A stretch of 64,000 bases of DNA from Thiomicrorhabdus sp. (GTDB lineage: Bacteria; Pseudomonadota; Gammaproteobacteria; Thiomicrospirales; Thiomicrospiraceae). A program made the position numbers and the translations under genes. The notes under the pieces were generated by a model, which had not been told where the DNA came from, did not search any database, and saw only the letters and a program-made list of their open reading frames with translations. The stretch lies in contig NZ_OY759719.1 in the NCBI RefSeq assembly GCF_963662555.1, positions 1,632,985 through 1,696,984 on the forward strand. The letters are read 5' to 3'. How positions within the stretch are numbered: position 1 is the stretch's first letter; each line of letters opens with the position of its first letter. Shown in pieces: positions 9,513-22,083 of this stretch.

Positions 9513-10229
9513 ATGTTAAATGCAAAATCTTCTTCTGTTTTAGCGGTAGAAACATCAACTTCTGCTTGTTCAGTCGCATTATTGCATCAAGGCCAAGAAT
9601 ATATTCAACATGAAATATTACCGCAAAAACATGCTCATAGAGTTCTAGAGATGGTAAATCAGGTAATTGAAGAAGCCGGTATTAAGCCTAATGAAATTGA
9701 TTTATTGGCTTTTGGAGAAGGTCCAGGAGCCTTTACAGGAATTCGTATTGCATCTGGAGTGATACAAGGTTTAGCACTAGGATGGGATAAGCCTGTTTTA
9801 GCGGTTTCATCTTTACTGGCCATGGCTGAAAAAGTGTTTTCTCAACAAGAGCCTCTAGAGGATACGGAGTGGTGTGCTATTCTTGATGCTAGAATGAAAG
9901 AAGTTTATATTTTACGTGGTAAATATATTCTACAAACAAAAGAGCTTATTGCTGATCAGCCGTTGATGATATCTCCGGAACAACTAAAATCGTTTCTTCC
10001 TAAAAATAAAAGCTGTATTGGTGTTGGTGATATTAAAGAGATATACCCTGAATTGGTTGATTATTTTGAACATTGGTATGAAGCTCTACCTGAAGCGGTT
10101 TCAATCGCTAGAATAGCTCAAAATAATGACCAAGATGCGACTAACTTAAAGCAGGAAATACCTAACCCATTGTATTTACGTAACCACATTGCTGACACCA
10201 TAGAAGAGCGTAAAAATAAAGTAAAATAA
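9513..10229 (+). CDS. tsaB: tRNA threonylcarbamoyladenosine biosynthesis protein TsaB
   Basis: A 238-residue ASKHA-fold protein, TsaB (YeaZ), the partner of TsaD in making t6A37 on tRNAs that read ANN codons. The N-terminus LAVETSTSACSVAL and the segment GEGPGAFTGIRIA are family hallmarks. The order helicase (YoaA-like) then TsaB also occurs in E. coli and supports both calls. The short C-terminal tail is basic (EERKNKVK). Confidence 0.95.
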   Translation: MLNAKSSSVLAVETSTSACSVALLHQGQEYIQHEILPQKHAHRVLEMVNQVIEEAGIKPNEIDLLAFGEGPGAFTGIRIASGVIQGLALGWDKPVLAVSSLLAMAEKVFSQQEPLEDTEWCAILDARMKEVYILRGKYILQTKELIADQPLMISPEQLKSFLPKNKSCIGVGDIKEIYPELVDYFEHWYEALPEAVSIARIAQNNDQDATNLKQEIPNPLYLRNHIADTIEERKNKVK

Positions 10230-10424
10230 TAAATAGTAGCGTTAAAGACTTGAGTTTTATCGTGCTGGATGAATTTGTCTTTCTCTGCTTAAAAATTAAG
10301 CAGTAATGCTAAAGTATAAGACTTTATTGGTATTTTTTAAGTTAATATTTTATTACACACATGTTTATCCACAGTTAATGTGAATAACCTTTTTAGATTG
10401 TACTCAACAAAACGAGGTGATCCA

Positions 10425-10871
10425 GTGAAGCAAGCTAGTTATAAACGTATCTTAGTGGCTGTAGATTTCTCAGAAAACAGTGCTAAAGCAGTTAGCAAGG
10501 CTAAAGAGATGTCACAAAAATGTCATGCAGAATTACAACTCATTCACTTTGTTGAAATACCTGTTTATCCGGTGTTAGAAGATGTTGCTGTAATGGGGAT
10601 GCCAGGTTTGTGGGATGAGTCGGTAAGCCAAGGCTTGATAGAATCATCAAACAAAAGGCTAAGTGAATTAGCTAAATCTTTTGATATTAACGATTATGAG
10701 ACCTTAAATGGTATTGCAAGTGTCGATATAGTCGATTACGCCGATAGAAAACAATGCGATTTAATTGTGATGGGGGCTCATGGATTAAAAGGTTTACAGC
10801 ATTTAATTGGCTCAACAACTAATTCAGTAATTAATCATGCAAAATGTGATGTATTAGCGGTTCGTCTTTAG
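10425..10871 (+). CDS. Universal stress protein (UspA family)
   Basis: A protein of about 148 residues with one Usp domain: N-terminal strand YKRILVAVDFSEN, and a C-terminal GAHGLKGLQHLIGS segment resembling the nucleotide-binding loop of ATP-binding Usp proteins. The chosen GTG start has ACGAGGTG upstream. An in-frame GTG at 10380 would add 15 residues with no family similarity. Its exact role is not readable from sequence. It is probably expressed alone, with 195 bases free upstream. Confidence 0.88.
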   Translation: MKQASYKRILVAVDFSENSAKAVSKAKEMSQKCHAELQLIHFVEIPVYPVLEDVAVMGMPGLWDESVSQGLIESSNKRLSELAKSFDINDYETLNGIASVDIVDYADRKQCDLIVMGAHGLKGLQHLIGSTTNSVINHAKCDVLAVRL

Positions 10872-10923
10872 TTCCCTAAAAACATTCGGCTTAATTTAAA
10901 GGCAAATAAAGGCAAAACTTCAA

Positions 10924-11769
10924 ATGAGTATTAAATTAAAGGTATTTTTAGCGGCTTTATTTCTTATGGTGACGACGTTAAGTCACGCTAATGAGTTTAA
11001 TGTTGGAGAAACCGTTTTTGTAGCTTATCCTGCGGCTAATATTAAGGATGATGCCTTTATTGTCGGTAAGGTTAATAGAATAATGCCTAATGGCGATTTA
11101 AAGGTATCTGTGATTGATTATGTTGAAGGCCATGATTATGGCGTCTCTTGTGTACCTATGGGTAAAAATGATACCGGTAAATCTATTCCTTCTGATACCG
11201 ATAATATTTGGGATTTATGGACAGATACTACAAAGCTAGATAAAGAGAAATTAGATTATATTGTTGCTAAGAAAGATGTCTTAAAACTAGGTAGAGGAAA
11301 GACTTATTTTATTGAAAGAAATAATTTATATATTGTTTTTGGTCGCTGGAAATCAGATGCACCTATGTTAAGTGCAGAAAGAATGAGTGAAGCTGAAAAA
11401 CAGGCTCAAGAAAACGGATTGGCTGAAATGGTTCCTGCGTTTGAACTTGCAAAATTACAACGTAAAAGTTTTTATGGTGATTTTGGAAGACCTTTAATGC
11501 CCTTTGAATCTGTTGCACCAATGGTAAAAGCCTTAAAAGCAATTCAGCAGCAATTCAATAAAGATCCCAGTTTAAAAAAAGATTGGTTTGCAAAAAACAG
11601 AGATTGGAAAAAGATATCTAAAAATACCAAGCGTTATTTTTTGATTCAAGCTATCGATAAAATTGTAGAAGATGCTAAGAACTTGGTTTATGAAGACGGG
11701 GTAGAGGATGCTGCTCCAAAAGATTTAGAACAGCTAAATAAATTTATTAAAGAGTTGTCTAGAAAATAA
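10924..11769 (+). CDS. Exported protein of unknown function
   Basis: A 281-residue protein with a clear signal peptide (hydrophobic core at residues 6-18, likely cleavage after SHA at about residue 22). The mature part starts with a small beta-rich segment (NVGETVFVAYPA...GKVNRIMPNGDLKVSVIDYVEGHDYG), possibly an SH3-like barrel. A long, Lys-rich helical region follows and the end is very charged. I do not recognise the family. It follows the Usp gene by 52 bases and converges on the small cytochrome gene; expression with Usp is possible. Confidence 0.7.
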   Translation: MSIKLKVFLAALFLMVTTLSHANEFNVGETVFVAYPAANIKDDAFIVGKVNRIMPNGDLKVSVIDYVEGHDYGVSCVPMGKNDTGKSIPSDTDNIWDLWTDTTKLDKEKLDYIVAKKDVLKLGRGKTYFIERNNLYIVFGRWKSDAPMLSAERMSEAEKQAQENGLAEMVPAFELAKLQRKSFYGDFGRPLMPFESVAPMVKALKAIQQQFNKDPSLKKDWFAKNRDWKKISKNTKRYFLIQAIDKIVEDAKNLVYEDGVEDAAPKDLEQLNKFIKELSRK

Positions 11770-11844
11770 TTTTTAACTTATTGTTTTAGAATGATTTGTG
11801 TAACTTATTCTCTATTCTGTTAGTTTTCTTTTGTTGGTTATCTT

Positions 11845-12153
11845 TTATTTAGGATGATGATAATAAGTTGCATTTAAGTAATCTGCTACCTCATTTACCT
11901 CATCATCAAATAAACCTATATGTAAGTTTGAGTTACAAAAAGCGACAGTCTTTACAAGCTTTTCATAGGTGTCTGTTTTTTGCGGATTATAAGGTTTAGC
12001 AGCATGACACTTCATACAGTTAGCGGAATCATGAAGTGCTTTACCTGGCATTTCTGAAGCTGATGCATTGTTTGAAAACAGAATATATCCAAGTGCCACT
12101 GCAGATAATGATTTAACTGAAGTCAAAGTTTTCGATTTAGTATTCATATTCAT
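11845..12153 (-). CDS. Small periplasmic c-type cytochrome
   Basis: A 102-residue protein with a signal peptide (likely cleavage after NASA, near residue 32) and one haem-binding CMKCH motif at about residues 46-50. Downstream of the motif lies VAFCNSNLHIGLFDDEVNEVADYLN, a pattern seen in a family of small gammaproteobacterial cytochromes. No Met follows the haem motif, so the usual Met axial ligand is missing and a His may serve instead. The mature protein is only about 70 residues. Likely an electron carrier; its partners are not evident from the neighbours. Confidence 0.8.
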   Translation of the reverse strand: MNMNTKSKTLTSVKSLSAVALGYILFSNNASASEMPGKALHDSANCMKCHAAKPYNPQKTDTYEKLVKTVAFCNSNLHIGLFDDEVNEVADYLNATYYHHPK

Positions 12154-12351
12154 TTTTCTAGCCCTGGTTAAAGTAAATCTAATTGTTTTTTATTTTCTAC
12201 AATTCTCATTCTAATGAAATTTAGCTTATTAGCTATCAATATTATGGATAGATATCAAAAAGATATTAATAATGAAAAATAGTTGCTGGAATGGTTTAAG
12301 CATAAAATACCCACTTTAACTTTTAACAAAGAATCACAATAAAGAGAATAT

Positions 12352-14070
12352 ATGAGTGAAGTAACTTACATTAAGGGTAAAGATGCCTGTTTAGAGAATT
12401 CTATTGCCAATATGCATAATGTATTGAAGGAAATGGGCTTTCAAATTAAAGAAGCGTCATGGCTTAACCCGGTTGATAATGTATATTCTTTGCATATTCA
12501 TGATGAGCGTTGTCCTGGCTTATTTACCAACGGTAAAGGAACAAGTCGCAAAGCAACATTAGCCAGTGCCTTAGGCGAGTTTTTAGAACGACTATCAACC
12601 AATTATTTCTTTTCTGATTATTGGCTCGAACAAGCTGTTCAAAAAAATAACCAGGCCTGGTTATATTATCCTGATGAAAAAACCTTTAATGAAGAATCAA
12701 TCAATCAATGTTTAACACCTGATTTATGGAAGTTTTACGATTCAACTAATGAATTAGGTTTTAATGAATTACTCAGTTTTAATGACTCAAATGAGTTAGT
12801 TAGAGCAATTCCTTTAATCAATGCTCATACTTCAGAAGCGGTTTATTTTCCGATGAATTTATTGAGTAATTTATATGCAAGTAATGGTTTGTCAGCTGGA
12901 AACACAGCATTAGAAGCTCAAGTCCAAGGTTTGTCAGAGATTTTTGAACGCTGGGTAAAAAATAAAATTTTAAGAGAAAACCTATGTCTTCCTGAAATAC
13001 CCGATGACATCATTCAAGGGTTTCCTACAGTGGTTGAAGCAGTTGAGGCATTAAAAAAACTGGGGATTAAAGTTTCGATGAGAGATGCTTCTCTAGGCGG
13101 CCATTTCCCTGTAATAAATGTCACGTTATTTGAGCAGAAAACAGGACGTTGCTTTGCCTCTTTTGGTGCTCACCCCATTTTTGAGGTTGCCTTAGAAAGA
13201 ACCTTAACCGAATCACTTCAAGGGCGTCACCTTGATAATCTTGATGGTTTTCAACTTCCAGTCTTTGACGAGTTTGCTGTTGCAGAAGATGAAAATATCG
13301 AAAACCACTTTATTGATTCAAGTGGTCTTATCCACGCTAACTTTATCTCCCAAAATTACGATTATGAGTTTGTAAACTGGGATTTTTCTGGTGAAACATC
13401 TTCTCAATGGCAGGTATTGTGTGAACTTGTTCGACAGCAGGGTACAGAGGTGTTTGTAGCAAATTATTCTCATTGCGGGTTTCAGGCATGTCGTATAGTT
13501 GTACCAGGTATGTCTGAAGTCTATCCTACTGAAGAGTTGATTGATAGTAACCAAAACGTTGGTAGATTATTACGTGAAGCATTGTTTGACCTGCCAGAAA
13601 ATCAATCTTATATAGAACTAGCTGAACTAATTGATGATTTAGGATTAAGTGATCATCAAGGCGTAGCCTCTTTAATTGGTTTAATGCCAGACCCTGGTTC
13701 TTTCTGGTCTGAGGTTAAAGTAATAGAGCTTAAGTTGTGGGCCTTGTTAGCAGCTCAGGAGTTAGAGGCCGCTTTTGAAGTGGTTCAAGATGTAATCTAT
13801 TATGTTAATCCTAAAAGTTCTTGGATGGTTAAATATCAGGCTCTAAAATTCTGTTTAGAGATGATGTTGGAAAACACTGTAGATAAAACCGTGACTCAAT
13901 TATTGTTTGGTGAAGAGTTAAGTTACCAGGCCTGGTCTTTTGTAGAAGGTAAAGCAATATTTGATAATCAAGAATTGGGCGTGTCTATATTTAGTCAATC
14001 AATAAGGCATCAGTCCTTAATAGAAATATACAAACTTGCAAATGAAGTTAAATTGAAAGGGCTAAATTAA
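12352..14070 (+). CDS. ycaO: YcaO-domain protein (E. coli YcaO type)
   Basis: A 572-residue protein with the E. coli YcaO N-terminus (IKGKDACLENSIANM, FTNGKGTSRKATLASALGEFLERLSTNYF). The ATP-binding YcaO domain spans about residues 60-390, and the long helical C-terminal part is retained. YcaO proteins activate amide backbones with ATP; the E. coli protein has been linked to beta-methylthiolation of ribosomal protein S12. No precursor peptide, cyclodehydratase or transporter lies nearby, so a natural-product role is unlikely. It contains two iterated palindrome copies. A strong hairpin terminator follows. Confidence 0.93.
   Translation: MSEVTYIKGKDACLENSIANMHNVLKEMGFQIKEASWLNPVDNVYSLHIHDERCPGLFTNGKGTSRKATLASALGEFLERLSTNYFFSDYWLEQAVQKNNQAWLYYPDEKTFNEESINQCLTPDLWKFYDSTNELGFNELLSFNDSNELVRAIPLINAHTSEAVYFPMNLLSNLYASNGLSAGNTALEAQVQGLSEIFERWVKNKILRENLCLPEIPDDIIQGFPTVVEAVEALKKLGIKVSMRDASLGGHFPVINVTLFEQKTGRCFASFGAHPIFEVALERTLTESLQGRHLDNLDGFQLPVFDEFAVAEDENIENHFIDSSGLIHANFISQNYDYEFVNWDFSGETSSQWQVLCELVRQQGTEVFVANYSHCGFQACRIVVPGMSEVYPTEELIDSNQNVGRLLREALFDLPENQSYIELAELIDDLGLSDHQGVASLIGLMPDPGSFWSEVKVIELKLWALLAAQELEAAFEVVQDVIYYVNPKSSWMVKYQALKFCLEMMLENTVDKTVTQLLFGEELSYQAWSFVEGKAIFDNQELGVSIFSQSIRHQSLIEIYKLANEVKLKGLN
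12650..12661. repeat. Iterated palindrome copy 2 (inside ycaO)
   Basis: Complete ACCAGGCCTGGT, read in frame as NQAWL. Confidence 0.8.
13925..13936. repeat. Iterated palindrome copy 3 (inside ycaO)
   Basis: Complete ACCAGGCCTGGT preceded by TT, read in frame as SYQAWS. Confidence 0.8.
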
Positions 14071-14094
14071 TTGGGTTAATTTAATTGGGTTAAT
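14067..14094. repeat. Two tandem copies of a 14-base unit at the end of ycaO
   Basis: TTAATTGGGTTAAT at 14067-14080 is repeated exactly at 14081-14094. The ycaO stop codon lies in the first copy. Confidence 0.8.
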
Positions 14095-14140
14095 TTACCT
14101 TTTTAAATGAAAGTTATTTAAAAAGCATATAGTTGGATAT

Positions 14141-14170
14141 AAAAAAGCACATAGAAATATGTGCTTTTTT
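14141..14170. terminator. Bidirectional terminator between ycaO and the DUF481 gene
   Basis: A perfect stem (AAAAAAGCACATA with TATGTGCTTTTTT) around a GAAA loop, A/T tracts on both sides, between convergent genes. Confidence 0.9.
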
Positions 14171-14227
14171 ATTATATTTATAGAGCAGAATAGTATTTAT
14201 TCGTTCTATTCAGCTTATAACGTAAAA

Positions 14228-14962
14228 CTAAAAATCATAGATTAAAGTTAACATGGTTTGAGTATCTGTCTTTTTAGTCCTTTCTGCTGGGTTGTCGTTA
14301 TGACGATACTTATAAGTTGCTTTTAAGTTCATCTTCTCAGCTACTTTTACTTTGAAGCCAGTATTACTTTCAAGCTTTGTACTATTTTCACCTGAAGTTA
14401 CCGATAGATCTTGAGTGAATTTTACTTGTTCATTGATTTTATGGCTAAAGTCCAATTTTGCTATACCAACAGTCTGTGAATCACTTTTAGTTCCTGCAGT
14501 ACTATAATCTGTATTTTGATAACCTAAACCAATTTCACCATTTAAGAGAGTGTCTTTAGTTTTATATAAAGACTTACCTAAACCGATTGAGAAGGTGCTG
14601 TCTAAATCAATATCGGCAAATTTATTTTTCTCAAAACGCGCTCCTACAAAGCTGTAATAGCTTTTTTCAGCGTTGTAATAACGGTTTCCTTGTAAATCTA
14701 CAATATAACGTTCTTCAGTTTGAGTGCCATCTTCAGATTTGTAATTACCTTCAATCAAAGATTTTAAAGTATAGTTTTGTTGGGTATATTTTAGTTTTAA
14801 TGCACCATAAAAAGAGGTGTTCACTGTATTACCCGTGCTGTCGCTAAATCCTAATTCACCAGAACCAGAAATTCCGTTAGGAGTATCTGTATTGGCTTGA
14901 ACGTTTATAGCTAGAGCAGTAATTGCCAGTGCAAATAATGATTTAATTGTTGCGTTTTTCAT
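14228..14962 (-). CDS. DUF481-family outer-membrane protein (YdiY-like)
   Basis: A 244-residue protein with a signal peptide (cleavage after VQA, near residue 23). The rest is an alternating beta-strand pattern rich in Tyr, Gly and Thr, ending in the Phe-terminal strand MLTLIYDF typical of outer-membrane barrels. The arrangement fits DUF481, a family of salt- or acid-induced outer-membrane proteins of unknown molecular function such as E. coli YdiY. It is a single gene with AGGAG in its leader. Fold confidence is good; the physiological role is unknown. Confidence 0.8.
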   Translation of the reverse strand: MKNATIKSLFALAITALAINVQANTDTPNGISGSGELGFSDSTGNTVNTSFYGALKLKYTQQNYTLKSLIEGNYKSEDGTQTEERYIVDLQGNRYYNAEKSYYSFVGARFEKNKFADIDLDSTFSIGLGKSLYKTKDTLLNGEIGLGYQNTDYSTAGTKSDSQTVGIAKLDFSHKINEQVKFTQDLSVTSGENSTKLESNTGFKVKVAEKMNLKATYKYRHNDNPAERTKKTDTQTMLTLIYDF

Positions 14963-15223
14963 AATAACTCCTAGGAAGTTTAGCCGCTTGATTTTCAGGT
15001 TTTATAGTGGCCTGATTTAAAAGAAGTAGTGGATTTTAAAGAGAAAATTAAGAAACGCAACTTTTTGAGCATTTAAAATAAGTTAACTAGGGTAATTCTC
15101 TAGCTTTTAAAACATAAAATTTATAAGCAATTCACCCAATTAAACATACAATTTTGGTAAAATGCAGGTAATTTGATCACCCTTTAATACTTGAATGTAT
15201 TGATTTAGTTGGAATAAAAATAT

Positions 15224-16180
15224 ATGAAACTTGATTTTTTAGATTTTGAACAACCTATTGCTGAGCTTGAAGCCAAAATTGATGAATTGCGTCACATGGA
15301 TCGTGATGATAATAATCTTTTGCATGAAATTTCTTCTCTTGAAGATAAGAGCAAAAATCTAACGGAATCTATCTTTAAAAAGTTAACTGATGTCGAAATT
15401 GCTAAAGTGTCTCGTCATCCACAAAGACCATACGCTCTTGATTATATAAATGAAGTGTTTACAGATTTTAAGGAGTTGCACGGTGATAGAGCATTTGCGG
15501 ATGATGAAGCTATTGTTGCTGGTATTGGGCGTTTAAACGGTCAGTCAGTTATGGTTATCACTCAAGAAAAAGGACGTGATACAAAAGAAAAAATTCGTAG
15601 AAATTTCGGGATGCCGCGTCCTGAAGGTTACAGAAAAGCATTACGTCTAATGAAAATGGCAGAGCGTTTTGGTTTGCCTGTTATTACATTTATAGATACT
15701 CCAGGTGCATACCCGGGTATTAATGCTGAAGAACGTGGTCAAAGTGAAGCAATTGCTCGTAACTTAATTGAAATGTCTGAACTTAAAGTACCTATTATTT
15801 GTACTGTAATTGGTGAAGGTGGTTCAGGTGGAGCATTGGCAATTGGGGTTGGGGATGTCACTATGATGTTGCAATACAGTACCTATTCTGTCATTTCTCC
15901 TGAAGGTTGTGCTTCAATTTTATGGAAAAATGCAGCCAATGCTGCAGATGCTGCTGAAGCTTTAGGTATTACGGCAAAACGATTAAAATCACTAGGATTG
16001 GTTGATGAAATCATCCCAGAACCACTAGGCGGGGCGCATCGCGATTATAAAGCTTCAGCTCAAAATGTAAAAAATGCCTTAGTTTCTCAGCTAAATGTTT
16101 TAAAAGTAAAGCCTATCGAAGAATTAGTTGCGGCACGTTATCAACGTTACATGGATTATGGTAACTTTGAATCGGCTTAA
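15224..16180 (+). CDS. accA: Acetyl-CoA carboxylase carboxyltransferase subunit alpha
   Basis: A 318-residue AccA, which with AccD transfers the carboxyl group from biotin to acetyl-CoA to give malonyl-CoA, the first committed step of fatty-acid synthesis. Clear signatures are [34 protein letters not shown], and the oxyanion-hole loop [12 protein letters not shown]. An N-terminal helix (residues 1-60) is normal. tilS follows after 49-55 bases, the standard accA-tilS pair. Confidence 0.98.
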   Translation: MKLDFLDFEQPIAELEAKIDELRHMDRDDNNLLHEISSLEDKSKNLTESIFKKLTDVEIAKVSRHPQRPYALDYINEVFTDFKELHGDRAFADDEAIVAGIGRLNGQSVMVITQEKGRDTKEKIRRNFGMPRPEGYRKALRLMKMAERFGLPVITFIDTPGAYPGINAEERGQSEAIARNLIEMSELKVPIICTVIGEGGSGGALAIGVGDVTMMLQYSTYSVISPEGCASILWKNAANAADAAEALGITAKRLKSLGLVDEIIPEPLGGAHRDYKASAQNVKNALVSQLNVLKVKPIEELVAARYQRYMDYGNFESA

Positions 16181-16235
16181 CTGTCGCCATAAATTCACTC
16201 CTTTCTTTCACCTTTATTTTTAAATAGGGGTGAAA

Positions 16236-17633
16236 ATGCTACCATCAGATTACGGTTCTGATTACTCTATTAACTCCTCGGTCATTAATTTTCTTTCTAG
16301 TGTTAATGATGGTGATATTGTCTTTGTTTCTTTTAGCGGTGGCTTGGATTCAACAGTTCTTTTGCATGCTATTAATGAAAATTTAATCAAATTATCTTTA
16401 TCTACCAAGTTGGTAGCTATTTATGTTGATCATGGTCTTCAGTCAGATTCTAAAATATGGGCAAAGGATTGTGAGCAATTTTGTAAAGAGTTTTCTATTG
16501 ACTTTGTAGGGTTGCAAATTAAAGTTGATTCAACCGCTCGTAAAGGAGTTGAAGCAGTTGCTAGAGCACTACGTTATCAGGCGATTTTAGACTATATAGA
16601 TAGCTATTCTGTTGAATCCAAGCATTGTGTTTATTTATTAACGGGCCATCATCGTAAAGACCAGGCTGAAACGTTTTTATTAAACCTATTTAGAGGTGCC
16701 GGTGTAAATGGGCTTTCTTCAATGCCTATAAGCCGTAAGTTAATGACGAACAACGCGATTGAAGTCATTCACTCAAGGCCTATTCTGGATGTGCCTTATT
16801 CTGATATAGAGCAATATGCTGCCACTAATAACCTACGTTATGTGACAGATAAAACGAATTTTGAAACCATTTATAAGCGAAACATAGTTAGGCATAAGGT
16901 TTTACCTGAGCTTGAAAAAGTTTGGCCTCATGCCGAGACAACTCTTATTAGAGCAGCTCAAAATATGCAAGAAGCCGCCGTTCTATTAGATCTTTATGCT
17001 GAACAAGAATTAAAGAGTTACTCTCATAACACTCACTATTTAACAATTAAGCCTTTTATTGAAGAGTCTTGGATAAAGCAAAAAAATATTATTCGTTTTT
17101 GGTTAAAGTCATATTCACCACAAATTATTTTAAGCCACTCTCATTATCAGTGGATTGAAGATGCCATTAAGCAATTTGATGAAAGTCAAAACCATGGTTT
17201 TAGGTATGAGCTGCCAGGTGGATCTTTAAGGATTTATAAAAATAAACTGTATTTTCTTGAAAAAAACCCACAAAAATATTGCTATTATTTTGATAGTTTT
17301 GCTCAGATAATAAATACTGTTAAAAGTAATGATGATTTTTTTTATTCCTTCACTTTCAATAAGTTGTATTCACCTCTAAATATTAGTGTTAGAAATATTG
17401 AGAAGGCAGATAATTTAAAAAGAAAAAAATTAAAATTATTTTTTCAGAAAAATAATATTCCAATTTGGGAAAGATTGGTATGGCCTGTTTTAGAGGTTAA
17501 TGGTGAGTTGGTTGCTGTGCTTGGATGTCCAAACTGTATTGCCAAAAATGAAGATGCAGCGTCAGGTATAAACAAGCAGACTACAATCAATATTTCTGAA
17601 GAGCAGTGTATGCAATGGATGGGCATAATTTAA
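16236..17633 (+). CDS. tilS: tRNA(Ile)-lysidine synthetase
   Basis: About 465 residues. TilS converts cytidine 34 of the CAU-anticodon tRNA-Ile to lysidine so it reads AUA. The N-type ATP pyrophosphatase loop SGGLDS is at residues 34-39, followed by the HHRKDQAETFLLNLFRGAG motif. The C-terminal substrate-binding domains are present (VWPVLEVNGELVAVLG). ATG at 16236 is preferred because AGGGG lies 5 bases upstream; GTG at 16230 would overlap that site. The 3' half is unusually AT-rich. Confidence 0.95.
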   Translation: MLPSDYGSDYSINSSVINFLSSVNDGDIVFVSFSGGLDSTVLLHAINENLIKLSLSTKLVAIYVDHGLQSDSKIWAKDCEQFCKEFSIDFVGLQIKVDSTARKGVEAVARALRYQAILDYIDSYSVESKHCVYLLTGHHRKDQAETFLLNLFRGAGVNGLSSMPISRKLMTNNAIEVIHSRPILDVPYSDIEQYAATNNLRYVTDKTNFETIYKRNIVRHKVLPELEKVWPHAETTLIRAAQNMQEAAVLLDLYAEQELKSYSHNTHYLTIKPFIEESWIKQKNIIRFWLKSYSPQIILSHSHYQWIEDAIKQFDESQNHGFRYELPGGSLRIYKNKLYFLEKNPQKYCYYFDSFAQIINTVKSNDDFFYSFTFNKLYSPLNISVRNIEKADNLKRKKLKLFFQKNNIPIWERLVWPVLEVNGELVAVLGCPNCIAKNEDAASGINKQTTINISEEQCMQWMGII

Positions 17634-17714
17634 TGTACTATTCTTGAGTTGTTTTATATTTTTCATAAGTATTAGTTAGCTCATTGGCGAGCGAGTGAAA
17701 GTATAATTAATTCA

Positions 17715-17743
17715 TTGCTGAAATGGGTGTATTAAGCTATAAT
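17715..17743 (+). promoter_or_regulatory. Sigma-70 promoter for pyrG
   Basis: TTGCTG and TATAAT separated by 17 bases, in the gap between tilS and pyrG, about 58 bases before the pyrG start. Confidence 0.6.
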
Positions 17744-17773
17744 TCCCTTCCATTCTGATACCTTCAATCGTAA

Positions 17774-19429
<1,656 letters not shown>

Positions 19430-19434
19430 TATAA

Positions 19435-20277
19435 ATGAATTTATGTGGTTACAACGTTGGTATTGACCAGCCGTTTTTTTTGATTGCAGGTCCTTGTGTT
19501 ATAGAGTCTGAACAGTTGGCAATTGATACTGCGGGTCAACTAAAAGAGATGACTGAATCATTAGGGATTCCTTTTATCTATAAATCTTCATATGACAAAG
19601 CAAACCGTTCTTCAACTAAAAGTTTTAGAGGTTTAGGGGTAGAGGAAGGTTTACGAATTTTACAAAAAGTCAAAGATGAAATTGGCGTGCCTGTTTTAAC
19701 CGATGTACATGAAGATACGCCTTTAGACGAGGTAGCTTCTGTTGTGGATGTAATGCAGACTCCTGCATTTTTGGTTCGACAAACTAACTTTATTCAAAAT
19801 GTTTGCCGCCAAGGTATTCCTGTAAATATCAAAAAAGGTCAATTTCAAGCACCTTGGGATATGGACCAAGTGGTCGCTAAAGCACATGAGGTGGGTAATG
19901 AAAACATCATGGTTTGTGATCGTGGTACTTCATTTGGATATAATACTTTAGTATCTGATATGCGTGGATTGGCTTCTATGAGATCAACGGGTTGTCCTGT
20001 TGTTTTTGATGCGACTCATTCAGTACAGCAACCTGGTGGGCAAGGTACAACTTCTGGCGGACAAAGAGAGATGGTGCCTGTTTTAGCTAGAGCTGCAATT
20101 GCAGCAGGTGTTTCAGGTGTATTTATGGAAACTCACCCAGACCCAGCAAATGCCTTGAGTGATGGACCAAATATGTGGCCAATTGGCAACCTTAAGCCGC
20201 TACTAGAAACGCTAAAAATGTTAGATGATACTGTGAAGAAACAAGGTTTTATTGAAAACAGTTTGTTAGGTTATTAG
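19435..20277 (+). CDS. kdsA: 3-deoxy-8-phosphooctulonate (KDO-8-P) synthase
   Basis: A 280-residue enzyme that condenses phosphoenolpyruvate with arabinose 5-phosphate to KDO-8-phosphate, the inner-core LPS sugar precursor. Family blocks visible are [36 protein letters not shown] and the C-terminal METHPDP. It begins 5 bases after the pyrG stop, implying one transcript. It complements the lipid A genes at the start of the window. Confidence 0.98.
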   Translation: MNLCGYNVGIDQPFFLIAGPCVIESEQLAIDTAGQLKEMTESLGIPFIYKSSYDKANRSSTKSFRGLGVEEGLRILQKVKDEIGVPVLTDVHEDTPLDEVASVVDVMQTPAFLVRQTNFIQNVCRQGIPVNIKKGQFQAPWDMDQVVAKAHEVGNENIMVCDRGTSFGYNTLVSDMRGLASMRSTGCPVVFDATHSVQQPGGQGTTSGGQREMVPVLARAAIAAGVSGVFMETHPDPANALSDGPNMWPIGNLKPLLETLKMLDDTVKKQGFIENSLLGY

Positions 20278-20355
20278 ACAAATAAGATTGTCATTTAGTC
20301 GTCACATAAGAATTTTATAATAAACAAGATTACATAGAAATTTAAAAAGAAGTAG

Positions 20356-21645
<1,290 letters not shown>

Positions 21646-21654
21646 TTACAATTT

Positions 21655-21666
21655 ACCAGGCCTGGC
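21655..21666. repeat. Iterated palindrome copy 4 (eno-ftsB gap)
   Basis: TTTACCAGGCCTGGC, one base off the complete core, fills most of the 24-base gap between eno and ftsB and ends right at the ftsB leader. Confidence 0.8.
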
Positions 21667-21669
21667 AAT

Positions 21670-22023
21670 GTGAAAAAACTTTATCTTGCATTTGCTATCC
21701 TGATTGTAATATTACAAGTTCGTCTCTTGTCCTCCCATGGGGGGCTTGGCGAACTTTTTTCGTTACAGGAGCAGCTAAAAACGCTTGAAAATTCATTAGA
21801 AGAACAGCGTCTTATTAATGCTAAGTTAGCTGAAGAGGTGAAGTCTTTACAGTCCAGTCCTAAATCTATTGAAACATTAGCAAGACAAAACTTGGGGATG
21901 GTTAAAAAAGATGAGGTATTTATAAAGGTGATAGAGCTAAAACCAGATAAAGTTTTAGAAAGTCAGCCTGCCTCTGAAAAAGAAAAGATTGAATTAGATA
22001 AAACGAATTCATCTCAAGAATGA
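21670..22023 (+). CDS. ftsB: Cell division protein FtsB
   Basis: A 117-residue bitopic membrane protein: one N-terminal transmembrane helix (about residues 4-21) followed by a coiled coil (about 30-65) and a charged tail. FtsB forms the FtsQLB complex that activates septal peptidoglycan synthesis. Position directly after eno is conserved in gammaproteobacteria. The start is GTG. The tail after residue 90 is longer than in E. coli FtsB and rich in Lys and Glu. Confidence 0.92.
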   Translation: MKKLYLAFAILIVILQVRLLSSHGGLGELFSLQEQLKTLENSLEEQRLINAKLAEEVKSLQSSPKSIETLARQNLGMVKKDEVFIKVIELKPDKVLESQPASEKEKIELDKTNSSQE

Positions 22024-22083
22024 GTATGAATAATTATTGCGGTTTTATAGTTAATTTTTTTAATCTATCAATTTGACTATCTA

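Noticed and set aside
12352..14070. YcaO as part of a peptide natural-product cluster
   Set aside because: It has full E. coli YcaO architecture and no precursor peptide, partner cyclase or exporter nearby.
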